From Alteriqipengyuania bathyomarina_B (GTDB taxonomy: Bacteria; Pseudomonadota; Alphaproteobacteria; Sphingomonadales; Sphingomonadaceae): a stretch of 64,000 nucleotides of DNA. The stretch is from positions 620,001-684,000 of the forward strand of contig NZ_JBCFZM010000001.1 of the NCBI RefSeq assembly GCF_038594605.1, read 5' to 3'. The position numbers were made by a program, and so were the translations under genes. Positions 43,499 to 52,306 of the stretch are shown piece after piece. Position 1 is the stretch's first letter. Every line of letters begins with the position of its first letter. The notes beneath the pieces are model-generated. The model did not search any database. It was not told the origin of the DNA and was given only the letters and a program-made list of their open reading frames with translations.

Positions 43499-43978
43499 AT
43501 GAGCACCCAGGAACAGCGCGACGAATTGCGCCGCAAGATCGAAGCGAGCGAGCGCCGCAACGAAGAACGCAGCTATGCCGACATCGCGCGCGAGGCGACC
43601 GACGACGCAGTCGAATTCGTCAAGGCCCATCCGATCCTTACCGTCAGCGTGGTCGCGCTGGTCGGTCTCGCGCTCGGTTCGCGCACTTCGAAAGGTCGCG
43701 AGCTCACCGGTCGCGCGATCGGCTTCGCCGATCACCTCACCGATCTGGGCATGGCTTATGCCAGCGGCATGGCCGGCAAGATGACCGATGCAACGCGCCA
43801 TGGCGGCGATCGCCTGGTCGATTTCGGTGACGATGTTGCTTTCGGCAGCCGTGCCGCACGCCGCAACGCAGCCTATTTCGCGGAACGTCAGAAGGACGCC
43901 GCGCGCCACGCCGGACGTCGCGCTGCGCGCAAGACCGGTCGTGGATATCGCGATCTCAAATCGGCGCTCCCGTTCTGA
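43499..43978 (+). CDS. Membrane-anchored DUF883/YqjD-like protein
   Basis: 159 residues. The N-terminus is charged (QEQRDELRRKIEASERRNEE), then comes HPILTVSVVALVGLALGS, a single membrane helix, and a basic C-terminal part (AGRRAARKTGRGYRDLKSA). ATG at 43499 fits the domain start. It closes the four-gene cluster, and a rho-independent terminator follows at 44029. Confidence 0.7.
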   Translation: MSTQEQRDELRRKIEASERRNEERSYADIAREATDDAVEFVKAHPILTVSVVALVGLALGSRTSKGRELTGRAIGFADHLTDLGMAYASGMAGKMTDATRHGGDRLVDFGDDVAFGSRAARRNAAYFAERQKDAARHAGRRAARKTGRGYRDLKSALPF

Positions 43979-44028
43979 TCGATCGCGTCGAAAAGCGCAC
44001 GAATCACAAGGGCTCGCCCTTGTAACAA

Positions 44029-44061
44029 GGCCCGCTCGCGCTAAGGCGTGCGGGCCTTTTT
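44029..44061 (+). terminator. Rho-independent terminator
   Basis: GGCCCGC (44029) pairs with GCGGGCC (44050) and is followed by TTTTT. A smaller hairpin, AAGGGC-TC-GCCCTT, lies just upstream (44008-44021). It ends the 42054-43978 cluster. Confidence 0.85.
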
Positions 44062-44097
44062 CATATCCGAATTCCAAATTCCATGGAGCAGTCTCCC

Positions 44098-44352
44098 ATG
44101 TCCCACACCACCGAAAACAATGTCCACGAAACCACCAGCCCCCAGCTCCTCCACCTCGTGATGGGCGGACGGGTCAAGGATCCGCGCTCGGTCGAGTTCC
44201 ACGATCCCGAAAGCATCCATGTCGTCGGCGTGTTCAGCAGTTACGAGCAGGCCGAGGAAGCATGGCGTGCCAATGCCCAGCGGACGGTCGACGATGCGGA
44301 GATGAAGTATGTCATCGTGCACATCCACAAGCTGCTCGAGCCCGAGGCCTGA
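44098..44352 (+). CDS. DUF4170 protein
   Basis: 84 residues. The sequence LLHLVMGGRVKDPRSVEF, then HVVGVFSSYEQAEEAWRANA, QRTVDDAEMKYVIVHIHKLL, is the DUF4170 pattern found in alphaproteobacteria; function unknown. ATG at 44098 is preferred over 44083 because GGAG lies eight bases upstream. The next gene overlaps its 3' end by 44 bp. Confidence 0.85.
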   Translation: MSHTTENNVHETTSPQLLHLVMGGRVKDPRSVEFHDPESIHVVGVFSSYEQAEEAWRANAQRTVDDAEMKYVIVHIHKLLEPEA

Positions 44353-44863
44353 GCATACGCCCGCAGGCTATCGCCTTCGCACCTATCGTGAGGGCGACGC
44401 CCCTGCCCTCGCTGCAATTACCGCCGCCGCCATCGAGGCGGTCGGCAGGCGACGCTATTCGCCCGAGCAGGTCGCGGCGTGGGCCGCGCGCCATCCGGGG
44501 CCCGAGCGCTTCGTCGAGCGCATCGCGCAGGGGCATCTGATCTGGATCATCGCGAATGCGCGGGACGAGCCTGTGGCCTATGCCTTGCTTGAGCCCGAAA
44601 CCGAGGATGGAGGGCATCTCGACATGCTCTATTGCCACCCCGCACATACGCGGAACGGGCTGGCCGACCGCTTGCTATCCCAGGCAGAGCAGCACGCGAG
44701 GGGCCTGAACCTTGCGCGCCTCTATACCGAAGCGAGCGACCTTGCCCGCCCCGCGTTCGAGCGCGCGGGCTATCGGGTCACGCACCGGCGCGACTTTGCG
44801 ATCGAGCACGCGGGCAAACGCGTCCCGATCCACAATCATGCAATGGAGAAGGTGCTGGCCTGA
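44309..44863 (+). CDS. GNAT family N-acetyltransferase
   Basis: 184 residues. The GNAT core runs from YRLRTYREGDAPALAAITAA through HLDMLYCHPAHTRNGLADRL (acetyl-CoA binding segment, here RNGLADRL) to RPAFERAGYRVTHRRDF. The substrate is unknown. No ATG, GTG or TTG occurs in frame between 44309 and the conserved core, so the gene seems to start inside the DUF4170 gene, a 44-bp overlap. The first 17 residues are Ser/Cys-rich and may be an artefact if an unusual start is used downstream. Confidence 0.75.
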   Translation: MSSCTSTSCSSPRPEHTPAGYRLRTYREGDAPALAAITAAAIEAVGRRRYSPEQVAAWAARHPGPERFVERIAQGHLIWIIANARDEPVAYALLEPETEDGGHLDMLYCHPAHTRNGLADRLLSQAEQHARGLNLARLYTEASDLARPAFERAGYRVTHRRDFAIEHAGKRVPIHNHAMEKVLA

Positions 44864-44891
44864 CGCGGCTTCCCCGTTCTGGCCGACAACC

Positions 44892-45359
44892 TCAGATGAA
44901 TTCGATCTTGTCGACGAGGTAGAACTTGTCGCCCGAAGGGACCGTTACCTCGACCTCCTCGCCCACCTTCTTGCCGATCAGTGCACGGCTGAGCGGAGAA
45001 TTGTAAGAGATGCGGCCCGATTTCGCGTCCGATTCGGTCTGGCCGACGATCTGGTATTTCACCGGCTTATCGTCCTCGTCGAGCAGCGTCACGGTCGCGC
45101 CGAACACCACCTTGTCGCCCGACAGGGTCGACGGATCGATGATCTGCGCGCGGGTCACCCGGTCCTCGATCTCGGCGATCTGCGCCTCGACCTGACCCTG
45201 GCGTTCCTTCGCGGCGTGATATTCGGCGTTTTCCGAAAGATCGCCATGTGCACGCGCTTCTTCAATCGCGTCGACGATTTTCGGACGTTCCGCGCGCAGG
45301 GCTTTCAAGTCGGTTGTTAGCCGCTCGTAACCTTCTGCCAGCATCGGAACTTTTTCCAT
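44892..45359 (-). CDS. greA: Transcription elongation factor GreA
   Basis: 155 residues. It rescues backtracked RNA polymerase by stimulating transcript cleavage. It has the N-terminal coiled coil (LTTDLKALRAERPKIVDAIE; DLSENAEYHAAKERQGQVEA) with the acidic tip, and the C-terminal FKBP-like domain (NSPLSRALIGKKVGEEVEVT). ATG at 45359 matches family length; the 45422 alternative adds 21 atypical residues. It follows carB on the same strand, the common alphaproteobacterial order. Confidence 0.95.
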   Translation of the reverse strand: MEKVPMLAEGYERLTTDLKALRAERPKIVDAIEEARAHGDLSENAEYHAAKERQGQVEAQIAEIEDRVTRAQIIDPSTLSGDKVVFGATVTLLDEDDKPVKYQIVGQTESDAKSGRISYNSPLSRALIGKKVGEEVEVTVPSGDKFYLVDKIEFI

Positions 45360-45478
45360 TGGGTACCCCCGATCTATCCTGTTGGCCTGCCCGGCGCCCT
45401 TGCCCGAAAGTCCCGTTTCCACCGCACCCTTGCGGGGCGGACGTGGCGAACAGGAGTTTTCGGGGAGAAGAACTGCCG

Positions 45479-48400
45479 TCAGGTCGCAGAATAATAGGAT
45501 TGGAGAGACCGAACTTCAAGCGGCTGCGACGTCAGCGCGGTGATCGCTTCCACAGCAGCGCGTCCGGCCGAGGCTGTGGTGAAGTACGGAACCTTGTGTT
45601 CCAGCGCGCCCGCGCGGATCGACTGGCTGTCACGCAGGCTCTGCCAGCCTTCGGTCGTGTTGAGGATCAGGTCGATCTCGCCGTCGATGATCCGGTCCAC
45701 GATATGCGGGCGGCCCTGCGCCACCTTGTTGACCTGCGTGACCGGCAGGCCCTGGTCCGCGATGTAATCGTGCGTGCCGCCGGTCGCGACGATTTCGAAG
45801 CCGGCATCCACCAGTCCTCGAACCGCCTCGATAATCACCGGCTTGTCGCTATCCTTGACCGAAACGAACGCACGCCCGCTGCGCGGCAGGATCATCCCCG
45901 CGCCCAGCTGTGCCTTCGCGAAGGCCATCGCGAAATCGCGGTCGAGACCCATCACTTCGCCGGTCGATTTCATTTCGGGCGACAGGACCGGGTCCACCCC
46001 GGGGAAGCGGCCCCACGGGAACACGGCTTCCTTCACCGCAACGTAATCCAGCTCGCGCGTGATTGCGGGCAGGTCGGCCAGCTTCTCGCCCGCCATGATC
46101 CGCGCGGCATATTTCGCGATCGGCTGGCCGATGGTCTTGGCGACGAAAGGCACGGTGCGGCTGGCACGCGGATTGACCTCAATCAGATATATCTCGTCAT
46201 CCTTCACCGCGAATTGCGCATTCATCAGGCCGACGACCTTGAGTTCGCGGGCCAGCGCCTCGGACTGGCGCTCGATTTCCTCGACGACTTCGGCGCTGAG
46301 CGAATAGGGCGGCAGCGTGCAGGCGGAATCGCCCGAGTGGACGCCCGCTTCCTCGACATGCTGCATAACGCCCGCGACCACGATATCCGCGCCGTCGCAC
46401 AGGACATCCACGTCGCATTCGATCGCATCGCGCAGGTATTGGTCGACCAGCACCGGACTATCGCCCGACACCTTGACCGCGCTGGCGATGTAGTCGTCCA
46501 GCTGGGCTTCGGAATCGACCACCTGCATCGCGCTGCCACCCAGGACGTAGGACGGGCGCAGCAGGACCGGATAACCGATGGTGCGCGCCGCGGCGGCGGC
46601 TTCGTCGCGGCTCTTGGCGATCCCGTTCTCGGGCTGCTTGAGCTTCAGCTTGTTGACCAGCTTGGCAAACCGCTCGCGGTCTTCGGCGAGGTCGATTGCA
46701 TCGGGGCTGGTGCCGAGGATCGGGATCCCCTCGTCCTCCAGCGCCTGCGCCAGCTTGAGCGGGGTCTGCCCGCCATACTGGACGATAACGCCGACCAGCT
46801 CGCCCTTCACCATCTCGCGGTTGAGGATTTCGAGCACGTCCTCCGCCGTCAGCGGCTCGAAATAGAGCCGGTCGGAAGTGTCGTAATCGGTGCTGACGGT
46901 TTCCGGGTTGCAGTTGACCATGATTGTCTCGAACCCGGCCTCGCTCAGCGCGAAGCAGGCGTGGACGCAGCAATAGTCGAACTCGATGCCCTGCCCGATC
47001 CGGTTCGGCCCGCCGCCCAGGATCACGATCTTGCGGCGGTCGGAAGGATCGGATTCGTCCGCAGGTGCGCCGAAGGCCGGGGCCTCGTAGGTCGAATACA
47101 TGTAGGGCGTGGCGGCCTCGAATTCGGCCGCGCAGCTGTCGATCCGCTTGTAGACCGGCAACACGCCGAGCTTGTGGCGCAACTGACGCACTTCCGCCGC
47201 ACTGGTCGCGCCCGCCATCGCCTGCATCGCATCGTGCAGCAGGCCCGAGCGTGCGGCGACCGCACCGCGCGCCGCGCCGACCGAGTCCACTGCCAGCCTG
47301 GCGAGCTGCGCGTCGGAGAAGCCCAGCGCCTTCAGCCTGCGCAGCTCCGCCGCATCGCGCGGCAGGCCGTTGTCGCCGACGGTCTTTTCGGCCTCCACGA
47401 TCGCTTCGATCTGCCGCAGGAACCACGGATCGAAGGTCGTCGTCTCGCGGATCGTTTCGAAGGGCAGTCCGGCACGGAACGCCTGCCCGATGCCGAGCAG
47501 GCGCGAAGGCGTGCGGCGGCTGATCGCGGCGAGAATCTCGTCGTGGCTGGCATCTTCCAGCTCCTCGACCGGGTCGAGCCCGTCCAGACCGGTTTCCAGC
47601 CCGCGCAGTGCCTTCTGCAGGCTCTCGGCAAAGCTGCGACCGATCGCCATGACCTCGCCGACCGATTTCATCGCGGTCGAGAGCAGCGGTTCGGCGCCCT
47701 TGAACTTCTCGAAGGCGAAGCGCGGGATCTTGGTGACGACGTAGTCGATGGTCGGCTCGAAGCTGGCCGGGGTCGCGCCGGTGATCTCGTTGGTGATCTC
47801 GTCGAGCGTGTAGCCCACTGCCAGCTTCGCCGCGACGCGTGCAATGGGGAAGCCGGTGGCCTTGGAGGCAAGCGCCGAGGACCTCGAAACACGCGGGTTC
47901 ATCTCGATCACGATCAGGCGGCCGTTCTCCGGATTGACGGCGAACTGCACGTTCGAGCCGCCCGTCTCCACCCCGATCTCGCGCAGCACAGCAATGCTGG
48001 CGGAGCGCATGATCTGGTATTCCTTGTCGGTCAGCGTCAGCGCGGGCGCGACGGTGATCGAATCGCCGGTGTGGACGCCCATCGGATCGACATTCTCGAT
48101 CGCGCAGATGATGATCGCGTTGTCCTTGCGATCCCGGACAACCTCCATCTCGTATTCTTTCCAGCCGAGCAGCGATTCCTCGATCAGCACTTCGGTGGTG
48201 GGCGATGCATCGAGCCCTTCGCGCACGATCCGCTCGAATTCGGACTTGTTGTAGGCGATCCCGCCGCCGGTCCCGCCCAGGGTGAAGCTCGGGCGAATGA
48301 TCGCGGGCAGGCCGGTGTCGTCGAGCGCGTCGAAGCTGCGCTGGACGGCCGATGCGACATAGCGTTCCTTGCGCCGCTGCTCGCCGCGCCGCCATTCGGT

Positions 48401-48934
48401 TTCGAACGTCTCGAGCTCTTCGCCCGAGAGCCCGGCGACGCGCTGGCGGTATTCGTCACGGTCGGCCTGCACCAGATCGTCGGCATTGATCGTGCGCGAG
48501 CGCGCGCTTTCGAGCCCGATCTTGTCCATCGCCTCGCGGAAGCGCTGGCGGTTCTCCGCCTTGTCGATCGCGTCTGCATCCGCGCCGATCATCTGCACCC
48601 CGTGCCGCTCCAGCGCGCCGCTTTCGAACAGCTTGAGCGCGCAGTTGAGCGCGGTCTGCCCGCCCATCGTCGGCAGCAGCGCGTCGGGCTTTTCCTTGGC
48701 GATGATCTTCTCGACCACCTCCGGAGTGATCGGCTCGATATAGGTCGCGTCGGCGAACTCGGGATCGGTCATGATCGTCGCCGGGTTCGAATTGACGAGG
48801 ATGACGCGATAGCCCTCCTCCTTCAGCGCCTTGATCGCCTGCGTGCCCGAGTAATCGAACTCGCACGCCTGCCCGATGATAATGGGCCCCGCGCCGATGA
48901 CGAGGATAGAGGAAATGTCAGTGCGTTTGGGCAT
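45479..48934 (-). CDS. carB: Carbamoyl-phosphate synthase large subunit
   Basis: 1151 residues, somewhat longer than E. coli CarB (1073). It makes carbamoyl phosphate for pyrimidines and arginine, using ammonia channelled from CarA. Two ATP-grasp halves are visible (IVIGAGPIIIGQACEFDYSG and IVILGGGPNRIGQGIEFDYC; MEYEVVRD-like and TLGGTGGGIAYN segments), and the C-terminal allosteric MGS-like domain includes GFEIVATGGTHDYIADQG. The insert responsible for the length includes EEWRRGEQRRKER-like charged residues near 195. Its ATG shares one base with the stop (TAATG) of an unrelated AT-rich gene that separates it from carA. Confidence 0.96.
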   Translation of the reverse strand: MPKRTDISSILVIGAGPIIIGQACEFDYSGTQAIKALKEEGYRVILVNSNPATIMTDPEFADATYIEPITPEVVEKIIAKEKPDALLPTMGGQTALNCALKLFESGALERHGVQMIGADADAIDKAENRQRFREAMDKIGLESARSRTINADDLVQADRDEYRQRVAGLSGEELETFETEWRRGEQRRKERYVASAVQRSFDALDDTGLPAIIRPSFTLGGTGGGIAYNKSEFERIVREGLDASPTTEVLIEESLLGWKEYEMEVVRDRKDNAIIICAIENVDPMGVHTGDSITVAPALTLTDKEYQIMRSASIAVLREIGVETGGSNVQFAVNPENGRLIVIEMNPRVSRSSALASKATGFPIARVAAKLAVGYTLDEITNEITGATPASFEPTIDYVVTKIPRFAFEKFKGAEPLLSTAMKSVGEVMAIGRSFAESLQKALRGLETGLDGLDPVEELEDASHDEILAAISRRTPSRLLGIGQAFRAGLPFETIRETTTFDPWFLRQIEAIVEAEKTVGDNGLPRDAAELRRLKALGFSDAQLARLAVDSVGAARGAVAARSGLLHDAMQAMAGATSAAEVRQLRHKLGVLPVYKRIDSCAAEFEAATPYMYSTYEAPAFGAPADESDPSDRRKIVILGGGPNRIGQGIEFDYCCVHACFALSEAGFETIMVNCNPETVSTDYDTSDRLYFEPLTAEDVLEILNREMVKGELVGVIVQYGGQTPLKLAQALEDEGIPILGTSPDAIDLAEDRERFAKLVNKLKLKQPENGIAKSRDEAAAAARTIGYPVLLRPSYVLGGSAMQVVDSEAQLDDYIASAVKVSGDSPVLVDQYLRDAIECDVDVLCDGADIVVAGVMQHVEEAGVHSGDSACTLPPYSLSAEVVEEIERQSEALARELKVVGLMNAQFAVKDDEIYLIEVNPRASRTVPFVAKTIGQPIAKYAARIMAGEKLADLPAITRELDYVAVKEAVFPWGRFPGVDPVLSPEMKSTGEVMGLDRDFAMAFAKAQLGAGMILPRSGRAFVSVKDSDKPVIIEAVRGLVDAGFEIVATGGTHDYIADQGLPVTQVNKVAQGRPHIVDRIIDGEIDLILNTTEGWQSLRDSQSIRAGALEHKVPYFTTASAGRAAVEAITALTSQPLEVRSLQSYYSAT

Positions 48935-49728
48935 TATTGAGGAATCCCAAGGTGTATGGCTAGCGCAGTTAGTAAGGAGGTGGCGAGAGACCCTATAAGC
49001 TCATTTTCGTAGCGCTTAGCTAAGAAAGTCAGAGCGTTCACAAGCGTCACCTGAATTGAATAAAGTCTGAAAACGCCCTCATCGATGAGTGCTCTGCCCG
49101 CCTTGAGTTGCCCTACGATCAAGTTCCGAAATCCATCTGGACCATCAATCGAATTGAGCGATTCAACCTCATCGACCAAAGTTTTTATCTCGTCATCGAG
49201 TTCAGAGATTTGATTATGATCAAGCCGAACAATTCTATCGGAGGCTGGCGCTTGGGTATTTAACTCTTCAAGCGCGCGAAAATCCTCCTCTGCTTTCTCA
49301 TTCTGAAGATCATTCGACGGGTATATTTGACCGTCTTCAGCAGCTATTTTCTTTAGCGCCCTAGCCAGGGCCTCCGGGCCAGGTGATCCGATTCTGTTAA
49401 GACGATTCGCGACTTCATGTTTCGACAAAAATGCGTCAACGGCGGCATCTTTTTTGCTTACGATGAGTTTGAAAAGCCTGTCTGAATACTCATCCCCATC
49501 GAATATTATACCACCACCTTTTTCTAAAACATCAAAAATATCATCGACAGATTTTCGATATGCATGAGATGATATTATCAGGTTTTCCTTCGCGAAGGCG
49601 CGAAAGGCGATTTCACGGGAAATATCGTCATATTGATCATAAAAAATCCATTGAGTGCCAATCTGCTGGTCGAACTCAGTTGATCTAATATACCGTGCTA
49701 TAACGTATTCGAGATACTGTTCCTTCAC
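48934..49728 (-). CDS. AT-rich gene of unknown function wedged between carA and carB
   Basis: 264 residues from a GTG that overlaps the carA stop by 4 bp (GTGA); the stop overlaps the carB ATG by one base (TAATG). Base use differs sharply from both neighbours: long A/T runs at 49500-49580 in otherwise GC-rich DNA, and many AAA, AAT, ATA and TTT codons. The protein is soluble and helical at first (YLEYVIARYIRSTEFDQQIG; KLIVSKKDAAVDAFLSKHEV), acidic in the middle, and ends in a hydrophobic helix (LIGSLATSLLTALAIHLGI). No family recognised. Probably horizontally acquired and expressed through the car operon; a defence gene is a possibility. Confidence 0.85.
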   Translation of the reverse strand: MKEQYLEYVIARYIRSTEFDQQIGTQWIFYDQYDDISREIAFRAFAKENLIISSHAYRKSVDDIFDVLEKGGGIIFDGDEYSDRLFKLIVSKKDAAVDAFLSKHEVANRLNRIGSPGPEALARALKKIAAEDGQIYPSNDLQNEKAEEDFRALEELNTQAPASDRIVRLDHNQISELDDEIKTLVDEVESLNSIDGPDGFRNLIVGQLKAGRALIDEGVFRLYSIQVTLVNALTFLAKRYENELIGSLATSLLTALAIHLGIPQ

Positions 49729-50903
49729 CCCAGCATCCCCACAAACTTCTCGAACAGGTAGAAGCTGTCCTGCGGCCCCGGCGACGCCTCGGGGTGATAC
49801 TGCACGCCAAACGCCCGCTTGCCCTTGATCGCGATGCCGCAATTGGTGCCGTCGAACAGCGAGACGTGCGTCTGCTCGACATTCGCGGGCAGCGTGTCGC
49901 CGTCGACGGCGAAGCCGTGGTTCATGCTGGTGATCTCGACCAGACCGGTATGCTCGCCCCAGCCCTCGCCGACGCGCTGGACGGGGTGGTTCGCGCCGCG
50001 GTGGCCCTGGAACATTTTCGACGTTTTCGCGCCCGCCGCGAGGCCGAGGAGCTGGTGGCCGAGGCAGATGCCGAAGATCGGAATATCGCGCTCCAGCAGG
50101 CCCTGGATCACCGGCACCGCATAGGCGCCGGTCGCAGCCGGATCGCCCGGGCCGTTGGAGAGGAACACGCCATCGGGTTCCAGCGCCAGCACATCCTCCA
50201 GCGAAGTCTCCGCAGGCACCACCGTCACCCGCGCGCCCGCACGGACCAGCTGGCGGAAGATATTGTCCTTCGCGCCATAATCGATCGCGACCACGTGCGG
50301 CTTGTCCGCCGCGCTGTCGCCATAACCCTTGCCCAGTTCCCAGTGGCCGCCGCGCCAGCCTTCGTGCGCCTTGCGCGATACGCGGCGGGCAAGGTCCATG
50401 CCCTCCAGCCCCGGCCAGTCGCGCGCCTTCTCAAGCAAGGCATCGAGGTCGAACACACCGTCTGCGCTGTGCGCGATCACTGCGTTGGGTGCGCCGTTGA
50501 GGCGGATGAGGCGCGTCAACGCGCGCGTATCGACGCCAGCCAGCCCGATCTTGCCCTCGTCCTTCAGCCAGGTGTCGAGATCGACTTCGGAGCGGAAATT
50601 GCTCGGCCCCGTGGGCACTTCGCGCATGACGCAGCCGAGCGCGCTTTCCACCTTGCTCTCGATATCCTCCGGGTTCGCGCCGACATTGCCGATATGCGGG
50701 AAGGTGAAGGTGACGATCTGGCCGGCATAGCTCGGGTCGGTCATCACTTCCTGATAGCCCGTCATCGCGGTGTTGAAGCACACCTCGCCCACCGCGCTGC
50801 CTTCCGCCCCGCAGCCAATGCCCCACAATGCCGTTCCGTCGGCCAGAAGCAGCAGACCCGTCGCGCCTTCAGGCTGCGCAGGAGTGATCTCGGCTGAAGC
50901 CAT
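49725..50903 (-). CDS. carA: Carbamoyl-phosphate synthase small subunit (glutaminase)
   Basis: 392 residues. It hydrolyses glutamine and passes ammonia to CarB. The N-terminal CarA domain (GEVCFNTAMTGYQEVMTDPS) is followed by the class I glutamine amidotransferase domain with nucleophile Cys in PIFGICLGHQLLGLAAGA and the His-Glu pair in GVQYHPEASPGP. It is separated from carB only by the AT-rich gene, whose start overlaps its stop. A 161-bp gap separates it from the divergent yqeY-like gene. Confidence 0.96.
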   Translation of the reverse strand: MASAEITPAQPEGATGLLLLADGTALWGIGCGAEGSAVGEVCFNTAMTGYQEVMTDPSYAGQIVTFTFPHIGNVGANPEDIESKVESALGCVMREVPTGPSNFRSEVDLDTWLKDEGKIGLAGVDTRALTRLIRLNGAPNAVIAHSADGVFDLDALLEKARDWPGLEGMDLARRVSRKAHEGWRGGHWELGKGYGDSAADKPHVVAIDYGAKDNIFRQLVRAGARVTVVPAETSLEDVLALEPDGVFLSNGPGDPAATGAYAVPVIQGLLERDIPIFGICLGHQLLGLAAGAKTSKMFQGHRGANHPVQRVGEGWGEHTGLVEITSMNHGFAVDGDTLPANVEQTHVSLFDGTNCGIAIKGKRAFGVQYHPEASPGPQDSFYLFEKFVGMLG

Positions 50904-51064
50904 GGGCCTGTCCGTTCCTTAAGTCGTTTCCAGCGATGTGCGCTAAGCCATCCGGCTAGGCCTGAGGCCCCCGCCCGTCAAGCGCACACAGCCCTCTTCG
51001 CCCACAGGAACATTTGTTATATCCGCACGTCTGTTGATTAACACGCAAGGATAAATGGAACACC

Positions 51065-51517
51065 ATGATACGCGACACGATTCAGAAGGAAACGATCGCC
51101 GCAATGAAGGGCGGCAACAAGGAGCGTACGGCCACGCTCCGCCTGATTCAGGCCAAGATCAAGGATCGCGATATCGAGCTGCGCACTACGGAAAAGAAGG
51201 GCGAGGATGACGAGATCGTCACCGACGTGCTCCTCAAGATGGCCAAGCAGCGCAAGGAATCGATCCAGATGTACCGCGACGGCGGGCGCGAAGAGCTTGC
51301 CGCGCAGGAAGAAGCCGAGCTGGCGGTGATCGAGGAATTCCTGCCCAAGCAGATGGACGAAGCCGAAACGCGCGCCGCGATCGACCAGGTAAAGACCGAT
51401 GTCGGCGCAACCAGTATCAAGGATATGGGCAAGGTCATGGCCGAACTGAAGGATCGCCACGGCGCGACGCTCGACATGAGCCGCACCAGCGGGTGGGTGA
51501 AGGAATCGCTGCAATGA
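51065..51517 (+). CDS. YqeY/GatB-like domain protein
   Basis: 150 residues, all helical: KETIAAMKGGNKERTATLRL, IQAKIKDRDIELR, MAKQRKESIQMYRDGGREEL and IEEFLPKQM, ending in the helical GatB tail domain (DMGKVMAELKDRHGATLDMS). Family members resemble the tRNA-binding part of GatB, and the biochemical role is unsettled. It overlaps the lipoprotein gene by 4 bp and lies upstream of dnaG-rpoD, the usual macromolecular-synthesis neighbourhood. Confidence 0.88.
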   Translation: MIRDTIQKETIAAMKGGNKERTATLRLIQAKIKDRDIELRTTEKKGEDDEIVTDVLLKMAKQRKESIQMYRDGGREELAAQEEAELAVIEEFLPKQMDEAETRAAIDQVKTDVGATSIKDMGKVMAELKDRHGATLDMSRTSGWVKESLQ

Positions 51518-52215
51518 TCCGCACGCTCGCCTGCTGCTCGCTCGTGCTCGCACTGGCGGCCTGCTCGGGCGAGCCCGAGGATGCCGATGCGACCCCCTCG
51601 CCCACCGCCAGCGCCACCACCGATGCGCCCTCCGATCCGCGCACTCTGGTCGCCGCCGATTTCGGCGAGCTTGAACTTGGCGCGAAGATCGAAGGGCCAG
51701 TGGGCCCGGAAGTCGAGGCGTCGATCATCGTCGATGGTCGCTCGATCGGTGATATCGTCAGCTACGTCGCCTGCCCTGCCGAATATGACGAGTGCGATCC
51801 GGAGGATATGCCCGAGGGCACGGTCTATACCTATGTGCACACCGTCCGCCCCGGGGTCGACGATCCCAACGATCCGCCGTTCATGCGCCCGGTCGGGCTC
51901 GACGAAGTGGAAGCGGCCACATTGTTCGAAACCGTGCGCGAGGCGCGCGGGTTCACCGGCGCGATCGGCTTCGACCGCAAGCAGGTTGAAGAAGCGCTCG
52001 GCCCCGATGGCACGATCCGCGTGCAGGATGATAATGGCGCGCTTGCTTGGCGAATCGTCGGCGGCGATGGCTGGTCGACGGGCGAACCGATTACCTTCTT
52101 CTGGCAGAGTACCATGGCGCCGACCGGCCCCGCAGAAGCGTTTGCGCTGCGCGCCGACCAAAAGATCGCCATGGCCTCCGGCCCCTTCCCCGGCGAAGAA
52201 GACGATGAGCCCTGA
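51514..52215 (+). CDS. Predicted lipoprotein of unknown function
   Basis: 233 residues. The signal sequence IRTLACCSLVLALAAC ends in a lipobox Cys, followed by an acidic Ser/Thr/Pro linker (GEPEDADATPSPTASATT) and a folded domain (FGELELGAKIEGPVGPEVEA; ACPAEYDECDPEDM). The ATG overlaps the YqeY stop (ATGA). Probably attached to an envelope membrane; no enzymatic motif seen. Confidence 0.8.
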   Translation: MIRTLACCSLVLALAACSGEPEDADATPSPTASATTDAPSDPRTLVAADFGELELGAKIEGPVGPEVEASIIVDGRSIGDIVSYVACPAEYDECDPEDMPEGTVYTYVHTVRPGVDDPNDPPFMRPVGLDEVEAATLFETVREARGFTGAIGFDRKQVEEALGPDGTIRVQDDNGALAWRIVGGDGWSTGEPITFFWQSTMAPTGPAEAFALRADQKIAMASGPFPGEEDDEP

Positions 52216-52306
52216 TCGGTCTTGTGGACCATGCTGTGGACCGCGCGATTAATGGCGAAATCGGCTCTGGTGAAGCAGCGACACCGGCACTAGGCTGCTA
52301 GGCGCG

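Noticed and set aside
45248..48940. 1230-codon plus-strand frame opposite carB
   Set aside because: Product is Arg/Asp/His-rich low-complexity sequence mirroring carB codons; carB itself is certain.
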